From assembly GCA_024362935.1 (NCBI GenBank), contig JANCRA010000066.1, positions 1,107,501-1,171,500 of the forward strand: 64,000 bases of DNA. The letters are read 5' to 3'. This document shows positions 12,601 to 23,209 of this stretch, one piece after another (position 1 is the first letter of the stretch; each line of letters opens with the position of its first letter). Source of the DNA: Setophaga petechia (Eukaryota; Chordata; Aves; Passeriformes; Parulidae). Both the position numbers and the translations under genes were made by a program. The notes beneath the pieces were generated by a model. That model was not told the DNA's origin, made no database searches, and saw only the letters and a program-made list of their open reading frames with translations.

Positions 12601-15600
12601 TTTTGGCTGGTTCATGCTCAGCAGCTGTCAAGCAGCACCCCCAGGTCCTTTCCTGGTGGGTCCCCTTCCCACCACTATCCTCCCAGCCTGGAGAGTTCCA
12701 CAGGATTGCTGTGCTTAGGATGCACTCCATTCCCTTGCCCAGAACATTCAGAAAGATATTCAGCAGGACTGGTCCCAATCCTGAGCCCTGGGCACCTCCA
12801 GCAGTGCCCAGCCCCACAGGGATGCAGCTCCATTCCCCTTCACTCTCTGGGCCCAGCCATACAGAAGTTTCAAACCCAGCAAAGAACACACCCAAGCCCT
12901 GAGCAGCCACTTTCTCCAGGAGAAATGCAGTTAAAGGGTTTACTAAAGTTCAGATAGACACATCCACAGCCCTTCCTTTATCCAAGTCACCTTGTAGGAG
13001 ATCAGGTTGGCCAGGCAGGATTTGCCTCTCCTAAACACTGGGACTGACCCCTGGGAGTGCCACATGATGCCATGGGAGATGGTTTGCTCTACAGCCCTCC
13101 CCTGCACTGAGGGCAGGCTGCAGTCCCCCATGTGCCACACGATGCCATGGGAGATGGTTTGCTCTAAGCCCTCCACTGCACTGAGGGCAGGCTGCAGTCC
13201 CCCATGTGCCACATGATGCCACCATGGGAGATGGTTTGCTCTAAGCCCTCCACTGCACTGAGGGCAGGCTGCAGTCCCCAGACCCTTTTTCTGACCCTCC
13301 TTCTAGATGGGCATTACACTTGCAAGCATCCAGTCAAGTGGGACCTTCCTGGTTAGCCAGGGAGGCTGGGGAATGAGGAAGGAGCTGCCAGCTCCTTCAG
13401 TGCCCTTGACTGGATCCTACATGGCCCCAGAGACTTGTCTCAGTGGTGTTGTATGTATTTATAGGAACATTTTTTATTGTCTTTTACAGCAATGGTTGTA
13501 ATGCTTTGTGCAAGTTTTTTGTACAAGTCACCTTTGCAGTTATTTTCACTCCTTAGTTTTTCAAGGATCACCACCTTACAATGAACAGCAACACAAATAC
13601 ATGAATTAGGCAGCAGAACATTAGTGTTGCCACATTTTCTGGTGGGGTATCTCATGATAATGTGCATTACACACACACAGGACCAGAGCATGCAGCCAAA
13701 ACAACCCAAGACATCACCCCAGTGGAGCAGAGCTTTCCCTCACAATGTTTTTTTCACTCTGTGCCACTCAGCACATGACAGCTTCTGACAGAGGAGCAGA
13801 ACCTGGCACAGTGCAGCACGGCAGATCTACCCCCCTTTCCTTCTTTAGGTTTAATTAGAATACCCAAATAAAAACAAAAGCAGAAGAGACACATATTGAC
13901 ATTACCATGCACTGTACAATGCAGCAGAGCTCACACAAACACTGATACTCCACTATTGGCTTTTCTCATCCTCCACACACACCCACATGCCCCTGGGTAC
14001 AACACACACAGCTATCTGCAAAATACTGTGACAACCAGACCAATAAACCCTTGTGATGGGTGCTGCTGGATGAATCCCTGCTCTCTCTCCATGCTCCTTC
14101 TTCCCTTCTTTATCAGCCAGGAAATTTCAGAATTAAACACTGTAAAAGTTACAAGGAAAGCATTTTCTATGCCTTATTTCTGAAGGTATGGATGGTCATG
14201 AGAAGCCTCCAAATGCTGTCATAATGTAGGACTAAAAAATCATTATTTGATTAAAATTTCATAACCTTAAAATGGGAAAAAAAAGTGTGCCGTGAGAAAT
14301 AAAATTAGAAATAAACACAGCAAGAAAATAACTGAAATCAAACATGGATAGACAAATCTAGTTTTCTCCTAAGCAATGCCTGTTCCACTGACAGGAAGTT
14401 GCCCATGATTTTTAGATCCTTGAAGGGCTCTCAGTGCTCTGAGAGTGTGCAGCTCACTCTGCCTGACCCATGACACATGCTTGTTTTCCCAGTTCTTATG
14501 CAATGCTTTTTCAATTCGATTTTGAAACACAGCAGGGAAAATTTTAATGGGGAAAAGAACTGTTTTCACAAAAGGAAGATTTGGAAAGAACAACTTCATC
14601 CTCAAGAAAAACAACTCCCACTGAGCCCAGAAATCATGTGGCAACTCCTGCTGGACAGAGCCAGCACACATCACTCCCAGGGCAGGAGAACACAGAACTG
14701 CTGCTACCTGTCAGTGACAGAACCAAAGCACAGGGATTTACAGAAACATGTAAATCATGTAGAATAAATTATTCCCAAGTAGAATAAATTATTCCCTCCT
14801 CTGCTCCTGAGGATACAACCTGCAGTGAGACCAAACAGATTTTCCCCTGAAGACCACACTGAGTGTGGTACCCGAAATCTCATAGCTCATATACATTTTT
14901 GTGTTCCTGGAAATAATTAAAACCGGTCACAAAGTTCTAGAGCTGCAGCCCCAGACAGCAAAAAAAAAAAAATGCTGTTTGACTTTCATGGTTTTAAAAA
15001 CAAACTTCCCAGCAGCAGGACACACTGCCCTTAATTCCTAAAAGCCACTTCAGACATATCCTAACAGATTAGGACACTTCCTGAACAAAAGACTGAACTT
15101 TTTAAACTTCTCTCAGTCAGACAGCAAATCTGCATCACATTAACCACAAAAAAGAATTATTGACATTAGGCAGTTCTAAATTCCATTTTCAACAAAAGAT
15201 TTGACTCACAAATCCCAAAAAGTCACACAGCTAGCAGCAGAGGCTGCCATAAAATGCACCTATACTTCTGTTGGAGGAACTCTTTCTGAACTCAACTGCA
15301 CTCAGTGCAAGGTCCCAGGAGAAGTGAAGATGACAAGTAACAAAATAAACAGCCAGCTTACAGTTTGTCCAGAAGGCTGATCTGATCTGTACAGGGCTGT
15401 GGGGAGCCTGAAGATGTCTGATCAATGTTTGATCATCAAGGACAGCTTCCCCAGACACAAGAGCCCAGTGCAGCCCAAGAGGCAAGAAAATGAGCAAATG
15501 CAGGGGAAGGACAGTTTGGCTGGACAAATTCTGACTAAACTCAAAAAGGAAGAATCTGGGAGGTCAAGCAAACTAGTATGAGGCTGACTTGTAAAATCCC

Positions 15601-18600
15601 AGAAACTGAATTACACATCATAGTGTAGTCTATATAGAAATAGGAACCTTCAGCCAAGGTTCAAAGCTGCCACATGCTTTATGTGAAGTTCCAGCTGGTG
15701 ACTCTCAGGGAAACAGCACTGTCAGTATTAAACACAATCAAGAAACATTTCAAGACACAGCAGGAAGCTCCTGGGATCCAAGAATAGTGCTCTGGTCAAG
15801 CCTTAACTCAGGAGAGACCCATCTGCTGCAGAACTGAACCTCTGAAATTAGGCTAGAAGTACCCTTAACCCCAAATAAAAGTCCATTTAAGAGATGGAAA
15901 GAGTCCCCATGACAACATTGTATTATTTTTCTAAATACAAGTCTTGTTTTGTAGTCACTTGCTCAGTTACAGGGCTGATGGGTGACACCTGGCACAGACA
16001 GGGCAGGGATTGCTGTGATCACAGTGACACCACACCCTGGAGGCTGCTGTGCCCTGCTGTGCCACAGCACTCTCCCAAACACCATGCTGGGTACCAGGAG
16101 CAGATCCCAGCCCTTGCAACATCACCTTCACTGAGGCTCTGGAGGCAGCTGCAGGAAGAAAGAAAGGATTTGAAGTTACTCCCTCAGGAACTGGAGTGCC
16201 TCCAGCCATGGCATCTGCACAAACTATCCCAGAATCACTGCTAGAGAGGGGCCAGCAGAGAACACTGCTGAACAGATGCTGCCTTGAAACCCTTTAACCA
16301 AGCAGAGGAAAAAAATTCTAGACAAATCAGGATGAAATAAAGGAAATAAATTAAGGGTAAGACAAAGCAAGAAAAAGCTGAAAAATACCTTCCTCAATGT
16401 ATAACCATGCTGGTCATGGTACAGGGGTAAAAACCATCCCCAAATTCCTGTAAGAAGATGCTGTCTGGAGATGGGTGGTCTGTAGGCACTGCTTGGTGCA
16501 AGAACATACATAAAATACCAGCTGTTAAGTCCTGACACAATTCTATTTCAGGCTCAAAAGTTTCCACACCTCTCCATCCAGGCAGCTCCTTCTCCAATCA
16601 CAGGGTTTTGCAGACCCAGTGGAAGTTTTATCAAGCATCTGTTTTATAAGAGCAGATTTCAGGGAAAATGAGCAGAGATTTGTCAAGAGGGGAAAAAATA
16701 ACTCCACTTCTGCTCACTCAAAGTACAGGCATGGAGCTACTCACATCCCAATATTATCTGCTTTATGTCTTGAGTACCTTGTGTGTAGCATGGCTTGCAC
16801 ACAGGCACACACTTGCCTGACTTTAAGTTCAACTAAAGTATTTCAGTGTATTTTATCTAGTTTTATGTTTAGCCATCTATAACCACCTTTTGGTACACAG
16901 AAGTTAGGAAATGGTACATTAATCTACTGTACAGGGCTCCAACTCATTCATACACCACATAGAAACCCATTTATAATGTCCTCTGTCATATTCAACTCAA
17001 AATTCATTCAACATCTGCAGATTTCCAGGGAAAACTTTTGAGAAGTTACAAATACTTTCAAAGTCACCAATTACTTGGGAATTCCTACAGCTATTGCATA
17101 TATTGGTGACTGTTTTTCAAACAAATTATTTGAAAAGTAACAGTTTTTCAATCAGATGTGCTGCACAACCCAACAATACAAAGTTCCCCAGGTGCCACAA
17201 CTGTTGCTGAGGAAGGAGCTGAGGGGGAGACAAAAGTTGCAGGCAAACACTGCAGGTATTGCAGCTTGAAACCTGCAGGACCTGGAGCTCAGGATGTTTC
17301 AAACAGAGCAGGAAGAATGTACCAGCACATCACTGCTTGTGTGGCAAAAGCTGGATGGAGAACCCCACAAGTAAGAGGGATCACACCATGTGGTGACAAG
17401 GAAAATCCCTCAAACCCAGGAGGTTCAGCCCAACAAGCCTGTACATTTGCAGGCTAAGAAAACCACTATGTTCATGCATTTTTAAAAGTAACTTATTATG
17501 AAACCACTGACCTGAGGCACATGAATTGTGATTCTCAACTAAACATACCTTAATCAGCTTCCAGAGTTTAAGATAATCCACAACAGACAACACTGAAGGA
17601 AACCAAACAAGTGGCAGATAAGATTTTTATGATTATCATTACCTTCATCAGTATGTTGCCTGTTAATTACCACTTGGAGGTTACTGCACTACAGATTAAG
17701 TGCATCACAGAGCTAGCTCCATCCTGAAAGCAAACTCCACCACGACTCTTTGTTTGATGCTCCATCAGAAGGGCTACAGTGATGTTCCATCAAGGACTAG
17801 CTCTAGTCTGGAAACCATTCAGCCACACCACGCTGCACAGCAACCAAACTAACAAAGCATTCCGTGCTGGACCTGGCTGCACATAACGCCCCAGCAAACT
17901 CCGCACAGCATCCCCAGAAACAGGAACATCCAGCAGAGCCCACCTGGATCCAACCTCACTTGCGAAGCCCAAGCCCAGCCCAAACATCCTATGAGAGTGC
18001 ACAAACCCCAGCACAAGCATTAAACCCACCCAGGAGCGATGCAGGTGTGCTGAACCGTGCCCTGGGGAAGCCGGCACAGCCCGTGCCCGGCCCCGGGAGC
18101 CGCGGTCCCTCCTGTGGCCATCTCCCGAGCCCGGGGCCGGCTCTGGGTCCCTCTGGTCGCTCCTCAGTGCCCGGGCGAGCCCAGGGAGCCGGGCAGTGCC
18201 CCGGGGCCAGCTCTGGGTCCCTCTGGCCGCTCCTCAGTGCCCGGGCGAGCCCAGGGAGCCGGGCAGTGCCCCCTGCCCCTCCTGCCTTTCTCCCGGCCCT
18301 CCCGCGCACCAGCAGCGGCGAAGGAGCCGGGACAGCCGGGCACGCCCCGCTGGGCTCGGGGGCGGCCGGACAAGGTCCAGCCCCGGACAAGGTCCAGCCC
18401 CGGACAAGGTCCAGCCCCGGACAAGGTCCAGCCCCGCGCCGCCGGTGCTGCCGCGGCCCCGGGCCCGCGCTCCAGCGGAGCAGAGGCAGGAGCGCACGCT
18501 GAGCACACGCGTCGGCCTCGCCGCCCGCGGCCCCGCAGCGCCGGCCCGCCGGTGCCAGCCCGAGCCCGCGAACAGCACCGGGGGCTCCGTGCGCAGGGCC

Positions 18601-18780
18601 CGAGCAGGTTCTTACCGAGAGGCGGCTCCGGAGCCGGGCCCGGGGCCCGCAGCGGACATGGCAGCGGCGCCCGCGCTCCCCGCCCGCCGCCGGAACAGAG
18701 CGCGGCGCCGGCAGTGGCGTCACTGCCCGCCCGCCGGGGCGGGGCCGCTGCCGTGAGGGAGCCGGGCCCGTGTGGGTCTG
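626..18780 (-). CDS. EYA3: EYA3, 5' part (first 74 codons plus 2 nt; gene continues past the left edge)
   Basis: EYA family transcription cofactor and protein tyrosine phosphatase that acts with SIX proteins in the nucleus and in the DNA-damage response. Rebuilt from four coding exons (7683-7715, 5759-5802, 3686-3765, 626-692) whose phases join perfectly. The start reads MEEPQDLPEQPVKKAKMQES, matching the known vertebrate EYA3 N-terminus except at one residue (human MEEEQDLPEQ). Later segments VSDQKTESSNLGSNLPMS and MTCTDYVPRSSNDYTSQMYS also match. Only the start of the Pro/Ser/Thr-rich transactivation region is present; the C-terminal Eya phosphatase domain lies outside the window. All introns seen are GT-AG. 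The first exon is noncoding and sits in a CpG island near 18.6 kb. The identification is firm; the transcription start is inferred. Confidence 0.95.
693..3685 (-). other. EYA3: EYA3 intron 4
   Basis: Apart from the 40-bp minisatellite, this is ordinary AT-rich intron. No exon-like conserved segment or RNA gene was recognised on either strand. Confidence 0.8.
1546..2113. repeat. 14-copy minisatellite, 40-41 bp unit, in EYA3 intron 4
   Basis: Head-to-tail units each start CAGGAGCCCAGCACAGAATT and differ by a few substitutions or single-base indels. Unit subtypes alternate (endings TCTCTGA versus TCTGTGG), suggesting duplication of blocks of units. Because the period is not a multiple of three and shifts by one base, all three minus-strand frames stay open by chance. 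Confidence 0.95.
3686..3765 (-). CDS. EYA3: EYA3 exon 4 (coding)
   Basis: 80 nt encoding HVSSTEVSDQKTESSNLGSN and LPMSSE between split Ser and Ile codons. Acceptor TCCTGGCAG and donor GTGAGT are both strong. It aligns with the human segment QVSNPDVSDQKPETSSLASN with scattered substitutions, as expected for this fast-evolving N-terminal region. Confidence 0.93.
3766..5758 (-). other. EYA3: EYA3 intron 3
   Basis: No repeats of note except a run of ten C near 5062-5071. Nothing coding was recognised. Confidence 0.75.
5759..5802 (-). CDS. EYA3: EYA3 exon 3 (coding)
   Basis: 44 nt encoding VKKAKMQESRDQSL plus the first two bases of a Ser codon. Acceptor TTTTTGCAG, donor GTATGG. The VKKAKMQES block is identical to the human protein. 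Confidence 0.93.
5803..7682 (-). other. EYA3: EYA3 intron 2
   Basis: AT-rich, CpG-poor intron with no recognisable feature. Confidence 0.75.
7683..7780 (-). CDS. EYA3: EYA3 exon 2 with start codon
   Basis: The coding part is 7683-7715 (MEEPQDLPEQP). The 65 nt before it are 5' UTR, reaching a clear acceptor CTTTTTTTAACAG (7793-7781). Donor GTAAGT follows at 7682. The ATG was chosen because the codons after it match EYA3 from residue 1. Confidence 0.9.
10574..10601. repeat. Pentanucleotide microsatellite (GCATG)n
   Basis: Five perfect GCATG units followed by a degenerate GCACG. Confidence 0.9.
12030..13445 (-). mobile_element. CR1 LINE fragment, minus orientation, 5'-truncated
   Basis: Reading the plus strand gives the reverse complement of a CR1 3' region: it begins with the diagnostic AAAAGACCTCCAAGATCATT motif near the element's 3' end. 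It then follows the CR1 reverse-transcriptase part (for example AACTGAACCCAAAAG, CAGGCCAGGATGCCCTTGGC, ACCCCCAGGTCCTTTC, GAGATCAGGTTGGCCAGGCA, GATGGGCATTACACTTGCAA). Many substitutions and indels break the ORF2 frame, so it is a dead copy. A three-copy 74-bp duplication interrupts it at 13057-13280. Confidence 0.9.
13057..13280. repeat. Three tandem 74-75 bp units inside the CR1 copy
   Basis: Each unit starts GTGCCACA(T/C)GATGCC and ends near GGCAGGCTGCAGTCCCC, with copy starts at 13057, 13132 and 13206. CR1-like sequence resumes on both sides, so the expansion happened after insertion. Confidence 0.9.
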
Positions 18781-18800
18781 AGCGCTGCGGCCGCCCCGCT
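18050..18800. promoter_or_regulatory. EYA3: CpG island at the EYA3 promoter, with internal tandem repeats
   Basis: Very GC- and CpG-rich block unlike its AT-richer flanks, overlapping the inferred first exon of EYA3. Inside it are two near-identical 70-bp units (18133-18272) and four units of 17 bp (18368-18435, unit GGACAAGGTCCAGCCCC). Long open frames across it on both strands (up to 285 codons) are composition artefacts: no stop codons in GC-rich DNA. Confidence 0.75.
18616..18780 (-). other. EYA3: EYA3 noncoding exon 1 (5' boundary approximate)
   Basis: Within the CpG island a consensus donor TCTCG/GTAAG is read on the minus strand, with exon sequence ending at 18616. It lies upstream of the EYA3 start exon and in the right orientation. 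The transcription start is not visible; 18780 is a guess at the edge of the GC-rich block. A short upstream ORF begins at 18659 (see findings). Further 5' UTR exons in the 10.8-kb first intron cannot be excluded. Confidence 0.6.
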
Positions 18801-18939
18801 CTTGGTGGAAATAGGAAATATTTTTTGTGAGGTCGCCCTCACTCACTGTCCCAAGTGTATTTAATTAGAGGGGAGCCCAGCCCGGTGCCACCAAAGCCGC
18901 TCAGCCGGGCAGGAGAGAGCAAACAGAACGAAAGAGCAG

Positions 18940-19207
18940 GGCAGGAGGGATCTCTTACCCAGCACCACTACGGCAGACATGGCCCGGCTGAGGGAATCCG
19001 TTTAATTTATTGCGAGATAAATCAGATTCGAGTAACGAGAAATAAACCCACAACTTAACCCCCCCAGGCCTCCGGCAGGAGATCTCTCACCCAGCGCCGG
19101 TACAGCACACATAGCCCGGCTGAGGGAATCCGTTTAATTGATTGCGAGATAAATCAGAACAGGATAACAAGAAATAAACGCACAGCTTAACCCCCCAGGC
19201 CTCCGGG
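18940..19207. repeat. Imperfect tandem duplication, 134-bp unit, upstream of EYA3
   Basis: Copies at 18940-19073 and 19074-19207 share GGCAGGAG, ATCTCT(T/C)ACCCAGC, CCCGGCTGAGGGAATCCG, TTGCGAGATAAATCAG and CCCCAGGCCTCCGG blocks with substitutions between. On the minus strand the GCTGGGTAAGAG (copy 1) or GCTGGGTGAGAG (copy 2) motif looks like a splice donor. No transposon family was recognised. Confidence 0.9.
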
Positions 19208-21595
19208 CTTGCCGGACTCGGCTGTATTCCCGATTCTCTCCTCCTCCCCGCAGCGTTACAGAAAGATGAGAAAGTGGGAAAAGTTAAAGGGCAAAACACT
19301 TGGGGAACACACTTTATTTAAAAGAACTTTTGAGGATCCATTTAATTGAAAGGTAAAGCAGAGTAATGCAACATTGCAGTAAGAAGAAGAAAGTGTATCC
19401 AGGAACAGAAGTAGCAGCTTAGCCTGTATTTTAGAAATGCATTTTTCCTGACTAATTAGCGTAACATCTCCTGAAGTGGCCTTGGGGCTTTTCTCCCTGC
19501 TTATCTTTTTCCTCAGATGCAAGTTTGTGTTTGTTCCCTGAGCCCACAGTGCTTGCTGTGGAATAAAGCCTGGTACGTACCCGTGGTAAAGAGCTGAACT
19601 GAAAACTCCTTCAAGCTTTCCAAGAACCAGGGGAAGATCATGCCAGCTTTCCATGTAAAAATATTTTCCATTTCCTCCAAGAGCTGCCAAGCTCCATCCA
19701 TCAGGGCTTAAGGGTCTGTGAAATGAGAGCTCCACTACTGCTGGGAGCCAAGGGGGGAAAGCACGTTCCTCCCTCTGCCAGCTGTGAGAGCTCCTCACCC
19801 AGAACGTGCTCACAGAACAGTGCAGAAAAAGAGGCAGATTCTGGTTTTTTGCATTACAGAAATTGCTCCCTTCCTGTGAGATGTGGCTCTGCAGATTCAG
19901 AGTACATCTTTGAAGGTGTCTGAGGTACTGGCAAGTGTTTATTTTGGGTGGCCATTACTGGAGCAGAGCCCAGGACTAGGAGGGAGATGCACTCTTATTG
20001 TGATCAGACTCTTTCCTCTGGCACTGGGCCTGGAGTGCAGGGCTGGCCCGGGCAATGGCCTTAGAAAAATAAACATTTTAATTCTTTTCCTTACGGGAAC
20101 AAGGAAGGACAAAAGCTGCCTGAGGAGCTCCAGAGGATACATCTGAAGGACCTGCATCTCTGCTGGCAAAGCAGTAAAATATTGGCCCTGTCTTTGGAAA
20201 GGCTTGAGTTTATCTCTCCTGTTCTTGGGCAGGTGTGGAGGGCTGCTGTCCTGCACACGAATAATTGGTGTCACAGGTCAGATACACTGTTCCTGTCATC
20301 AACAGACTAGGACATTTAGGGAACCAACAACTGTTGTGAAAACAAGTAAGTTCCCTTCCCTGCCCAATTTCCTGTGCTAGATTGAGCAATTTGGGTCAGA
20401 AAAGGAACCCCAAGTGTCTCATGACTGGTAACAGAACTCAGCACCCATGGAAAACCACTTTGCCCTGGGCCCCAGTGGACTGCATCCAGCCCTGGGCGTG
20501 GAGTGTGTGAATTATTTCTCTGTCATTTGTCCTGACCTAACACTTCACTTGCTGTAGATCAAGAGCTAGTCAGCTTCAACAGGATGGAGGAAAAAAATAA
20601 TGTAATGGCTATAATCCTAAATTAAATAAATAAGTACAAAGATACAGAAGCATTTTAAGCTTTTTTTTCCTTATCATAATGCCCATGCTGACAGTAACCC
20701 TCTGTTATCTGGAGCCTCCTGAGCAAGACTGGGTGTCTGCAGTCAGTCAGAAATTACTAAACTGAGTGCATGAGGCCACTGGCTGGCCAGTTCTGCTTTC
20801 ACACAGGAAGCCAGGGCAGACCATAGTGTCCTTTGGCAATAACGCTGATCTGGTGGAGGGAGGGGGGAGGTGGGCTGAGGGACTGCCAATTTCTCTTCCT
20901 TTCCTTCCCTTCCCTAGTTTACTGACCCAAGATTTGCCAGTAAAGATTCATAATAGCTGCTCCCAGACATCTGTTTGGATCCCAGCAGACCATGTGAGCT
21001 GCTAAGAAGGAATGAAAGCATCAGAGGTGCAGATCTCTTTGACAGAGGAATTCCATGGACTATGTCCCTGACAGCCACTCAAGGGCTTCAGTAGCTCAGA
21101 TTCTCTTCACCAGACCATGTAAGCTGCTCAGAAGAGCCACCTGATGACACACAGAGTTCCATCTGTTCTTCCAGGTCTTTCAGAAGTCCCTTATAGCTCT
21201 GACGCTGGATCCACTGCGAGAGCTGGGCAGGCAGAGGAGCAGGGTTGGTGCTGTCTGGACTGACAGAATGGGTGACTTTGGTACACTCAGCTTCTAGCTG
21301 CTCACTGCAGAGGTTCAGTGACACACTTCTTTCTCATTAAAGCAGTCATCCGAGCTGTTCTCAGTGCCCATGAGAACACCAGAAGGACAGAAGGAGCTTT
21401 GCTGCCAAATTACTGCAGGTTCCAGTTCTGCCCTTTGCATGTGACACAAGAAAGGAGCATCCATTCTTCTGTCTAATGGGAAAAAGAAAATGTAAAATCC
21501 TGGTCCTCTGTTGTGTCCCTTGGTACCTCTTCTTGAGAAAAGATGAGTGAATAATTCCCAGCTCTCCGTGTGCAATCAGAAAACACTGGGTGGCC
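19208..21595 (-). other. Between the EYA3 5' end and the PTAFR stop; probably includes the PTAFR 3' UTR
   Basis: Minus-strand AATAAA signals occur at 19943-19938 and near 19313; either could end the PTAFR message. Which is used cannot be told from sequence. No coding gene was seen here. Confidence 0.5.
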
Positions 21596-22663
21596 CTAAG
21601 AGATCCTGATGGCTTCCTCTTGGTGAACGGTGCCCTCGATGATTGTATCAGTTGTTTGCCTGGAGCATTTGCGACTCCCTCTCATGCTTTTCAGGTTTTC
21701 TGAAACGTGCTTCTGGAACTTCTTGGTGAGGAAGCAGTAGATGATGGGGTCCAACACACAGTTCATGCTCAAGAGGCACAAAGTCACCTGGTGAGCGTCG
21801 TTGAGCTGCTGGCGCAGCTGACAGTTGTCCTTGTTCCACTGCTCCAGGACAGTCAGAGTCCAGGGCAGGTGCACGATGTGGTGGGGCACAAAGCTGATGA
21901 TGAACACGGCCAGCACTGTGCACACCATCCACAGGGCCCTTTGCTTGACGTGAGCGCTCTTCCGTGGGTGCGCTGACTTGGAGAACAGGGTCCTGATAAT
22001 GACAACGTTCCAGCCTAGTATTAAAAGGAAAATGATGTAGAAGAGGATGCAGATGATGACGTGAATGGCAAGAACAGCTGAAACACTGCTGCTGGTGTCG
22101 TAGCGCTCAAAGCACCGCGTGAAATTCTTGGAGTCCACCTGCTCCGGATTAGTATTATTGTCAAAAAGGTAATACAAAGAGCTGCCCACTATTATGATCC
22201 AGATAGCTGCTGATAAGTAGATACCTCTTCTCTGGGTGGTCAGCTGAGCAGCTTTAATAGGATTAGTCACAGCTTGGTAACGGTTGTATGTGATGACCAT
22301 CAGAAAGGCAACAGAAGTGTAGGTATTAACAAAAAAAAACCAGCCAGCCACGTTACAGAGGAACGGAGGCATGATCCAGTTGCCATGGTTGTGGTAGTAA
22401 ACAATCCACATTGGCATCGTAATTAAGAAAAGCAAGTCAGCCACTGTCAGGTTCACCATGAATATCTTGATTTCATTGAGTTTCTTGGTGGGGTAAATAC
22501 GGCTGAAAATCCAGAGAACATAGCAGTTGGCAACAAAGCCTAGAATGAAAATAATGCTGTAGAAAACAGTGAAGAGGCTGTAGCGAAACTCAGAGTCTAT
22601 GTGGCATGAAATGTAGAAATCAGCACTGCCTTCTGCACCTCCTTTGCCTTTTTCAGACATCAT
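21596..22663 (-). CDS. PTAFR: Platelet-activating factor receptor
   Basis: Rhodopsin-class (class A) GPCR for the phospholipid mediator PAF, at the plasma membrane of leukocytes and other cells, coupling mainly to Gq and Gi. 355 residues, intact, in one exon, as known for PTAFR. Seven hydrophobic segments are visible. Class A landmarks: N46 in TM1 ([10 protein letters not shown]), D76 in TM2 (LTVADLLFL), C103 at the top of TM3, NRY at 127-129 in place of DRY (mammalian PTAFR has NRF), and a DPIIY motif in TM7 in place of NPxxY, a PTAFR hallmark. The stretches [21 protein letters not shown] and [11 protein letters not shown] are nearly identical to mammals. The start is one of two adjacent ATGs. 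The N-terminus before the conserved DSEFRY is longer than in human (342 residues). An acceptor at 22720-22718 places at least one noncoding exon upstream. Confidence 0.97.
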   Translation of the reverse strand: MMSEKGKGGAEGSADFYISCHIDSEFRYSLFTVFYSIIFILGFVANCYVLWIFSRIYPTKKLNEIKIFMVNLTVADLLFLITMPMWIVYYHNHGNWIMPPFLCNVAGWFFFVNTYTSVAFLMVITYNRYQAVTNPIKAAQLTTQRRGIYLSAAIWIIIVGSSLYYLFDNNTNPEQVDSKNFTRCFERYDTSSSVSAVLAIHVIICILFYIIFLLILGWNVVIIRTLFSKSAHPRKSAHVKQRALWMVCTVLAVFIISFVPHHIVHLPWTLTVLEQWNKDNCQLRQQLNDAHQVTLCLLSMNCVLDPIIYCFLTKKFQKHVSENLKSMRGSRKCSRQTTDTIIEGTVHQEEAIRIS

Positions 22664-22717
22664 GGTGTTGAGTGGCCACGTCTGAAGCTCAGTTTCCTGA
22701 CACAGTTTTCTTCTTAC
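22664..22717 (-). other. PTAFR: PTAFR 5' UTR, part of the coding exon
   Basis: 54 nt between a pyrimidine-rich acceptor (TGTCTATTTTTAG ending at 22718) and the start codon. This matches the family pattern of a noncoding first exon spliced just ahead of a single coding exon. Confidence 0.65.
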
Positions 22718-23209
22718 CTAAAAATAGACAGCAGAAATCAAGCTGATTGCTCTGGCACCATTGCTAAGCCAAACCCCACCTTTCTTTATCAGTTGTCTAT
22801 GACCATAGGAGCTCTGCTGATGCCTTGGTTCCAGCCAGACACCTGCCCTGTCTCCTTGGTCTTCTCTTTGATCCCATTTCCACAGCATACCAACCTCTGT
22901 GTCTTCATTCAGCATTGCTTGCTGCAGTGAGGTCTCAGATTACTCATCTCTAATCTTAAAATACTTTTCTGCATGAAAATTCTTAGATAAAAGTAATCTG
23001 TTACACTTCCCTGTCTCAAGCTTCTTAATCTTTTACTAGGATCAGGCGTGTTTTCTATGACTAATCCTCTCCCTCCATGTGGTTCTTCTTTCTTCCCCTG
23101 CCACCTCCCCCATGCCCCTACTTCTCACCACAGTTCCTGATACTTTTTAACTTCTTTACACTGATTTTAAAGAATTCCGGATGTGAAACAATGTATGATA
23201 AAAACCTCT

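Larger units (their letters stand above)
7781..18615 (-). other. EYA3: EYA3 intron 1
   Basis: About 10.8 kb between the noncoding first exon and the start-codon exon. It contains a long CR1 copy (about 12030-13445) and a CATGG pentamer run near 10574-10601. The rest is unremarkable. Confidence 0.65.

Noticed and set aside
12154..12957. Open frames of 106-160 codons
   Set aside because: Inside a decayed CR1 copy and mostly in the wrong strand or frame for its reverse transcriptase.
17864..18846. Long frames (186-285 codons) on both strands
   Set aside because: They lie in the EYA3 CpG island; GC-rich DNA lacks stop codons, and the frames show no family similarity and no splice support.
21648..21976. 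Frames of 89-94 codons overlapping PTAFR
   Set aside because: Shadow frames of the PTAFR coding sequence.
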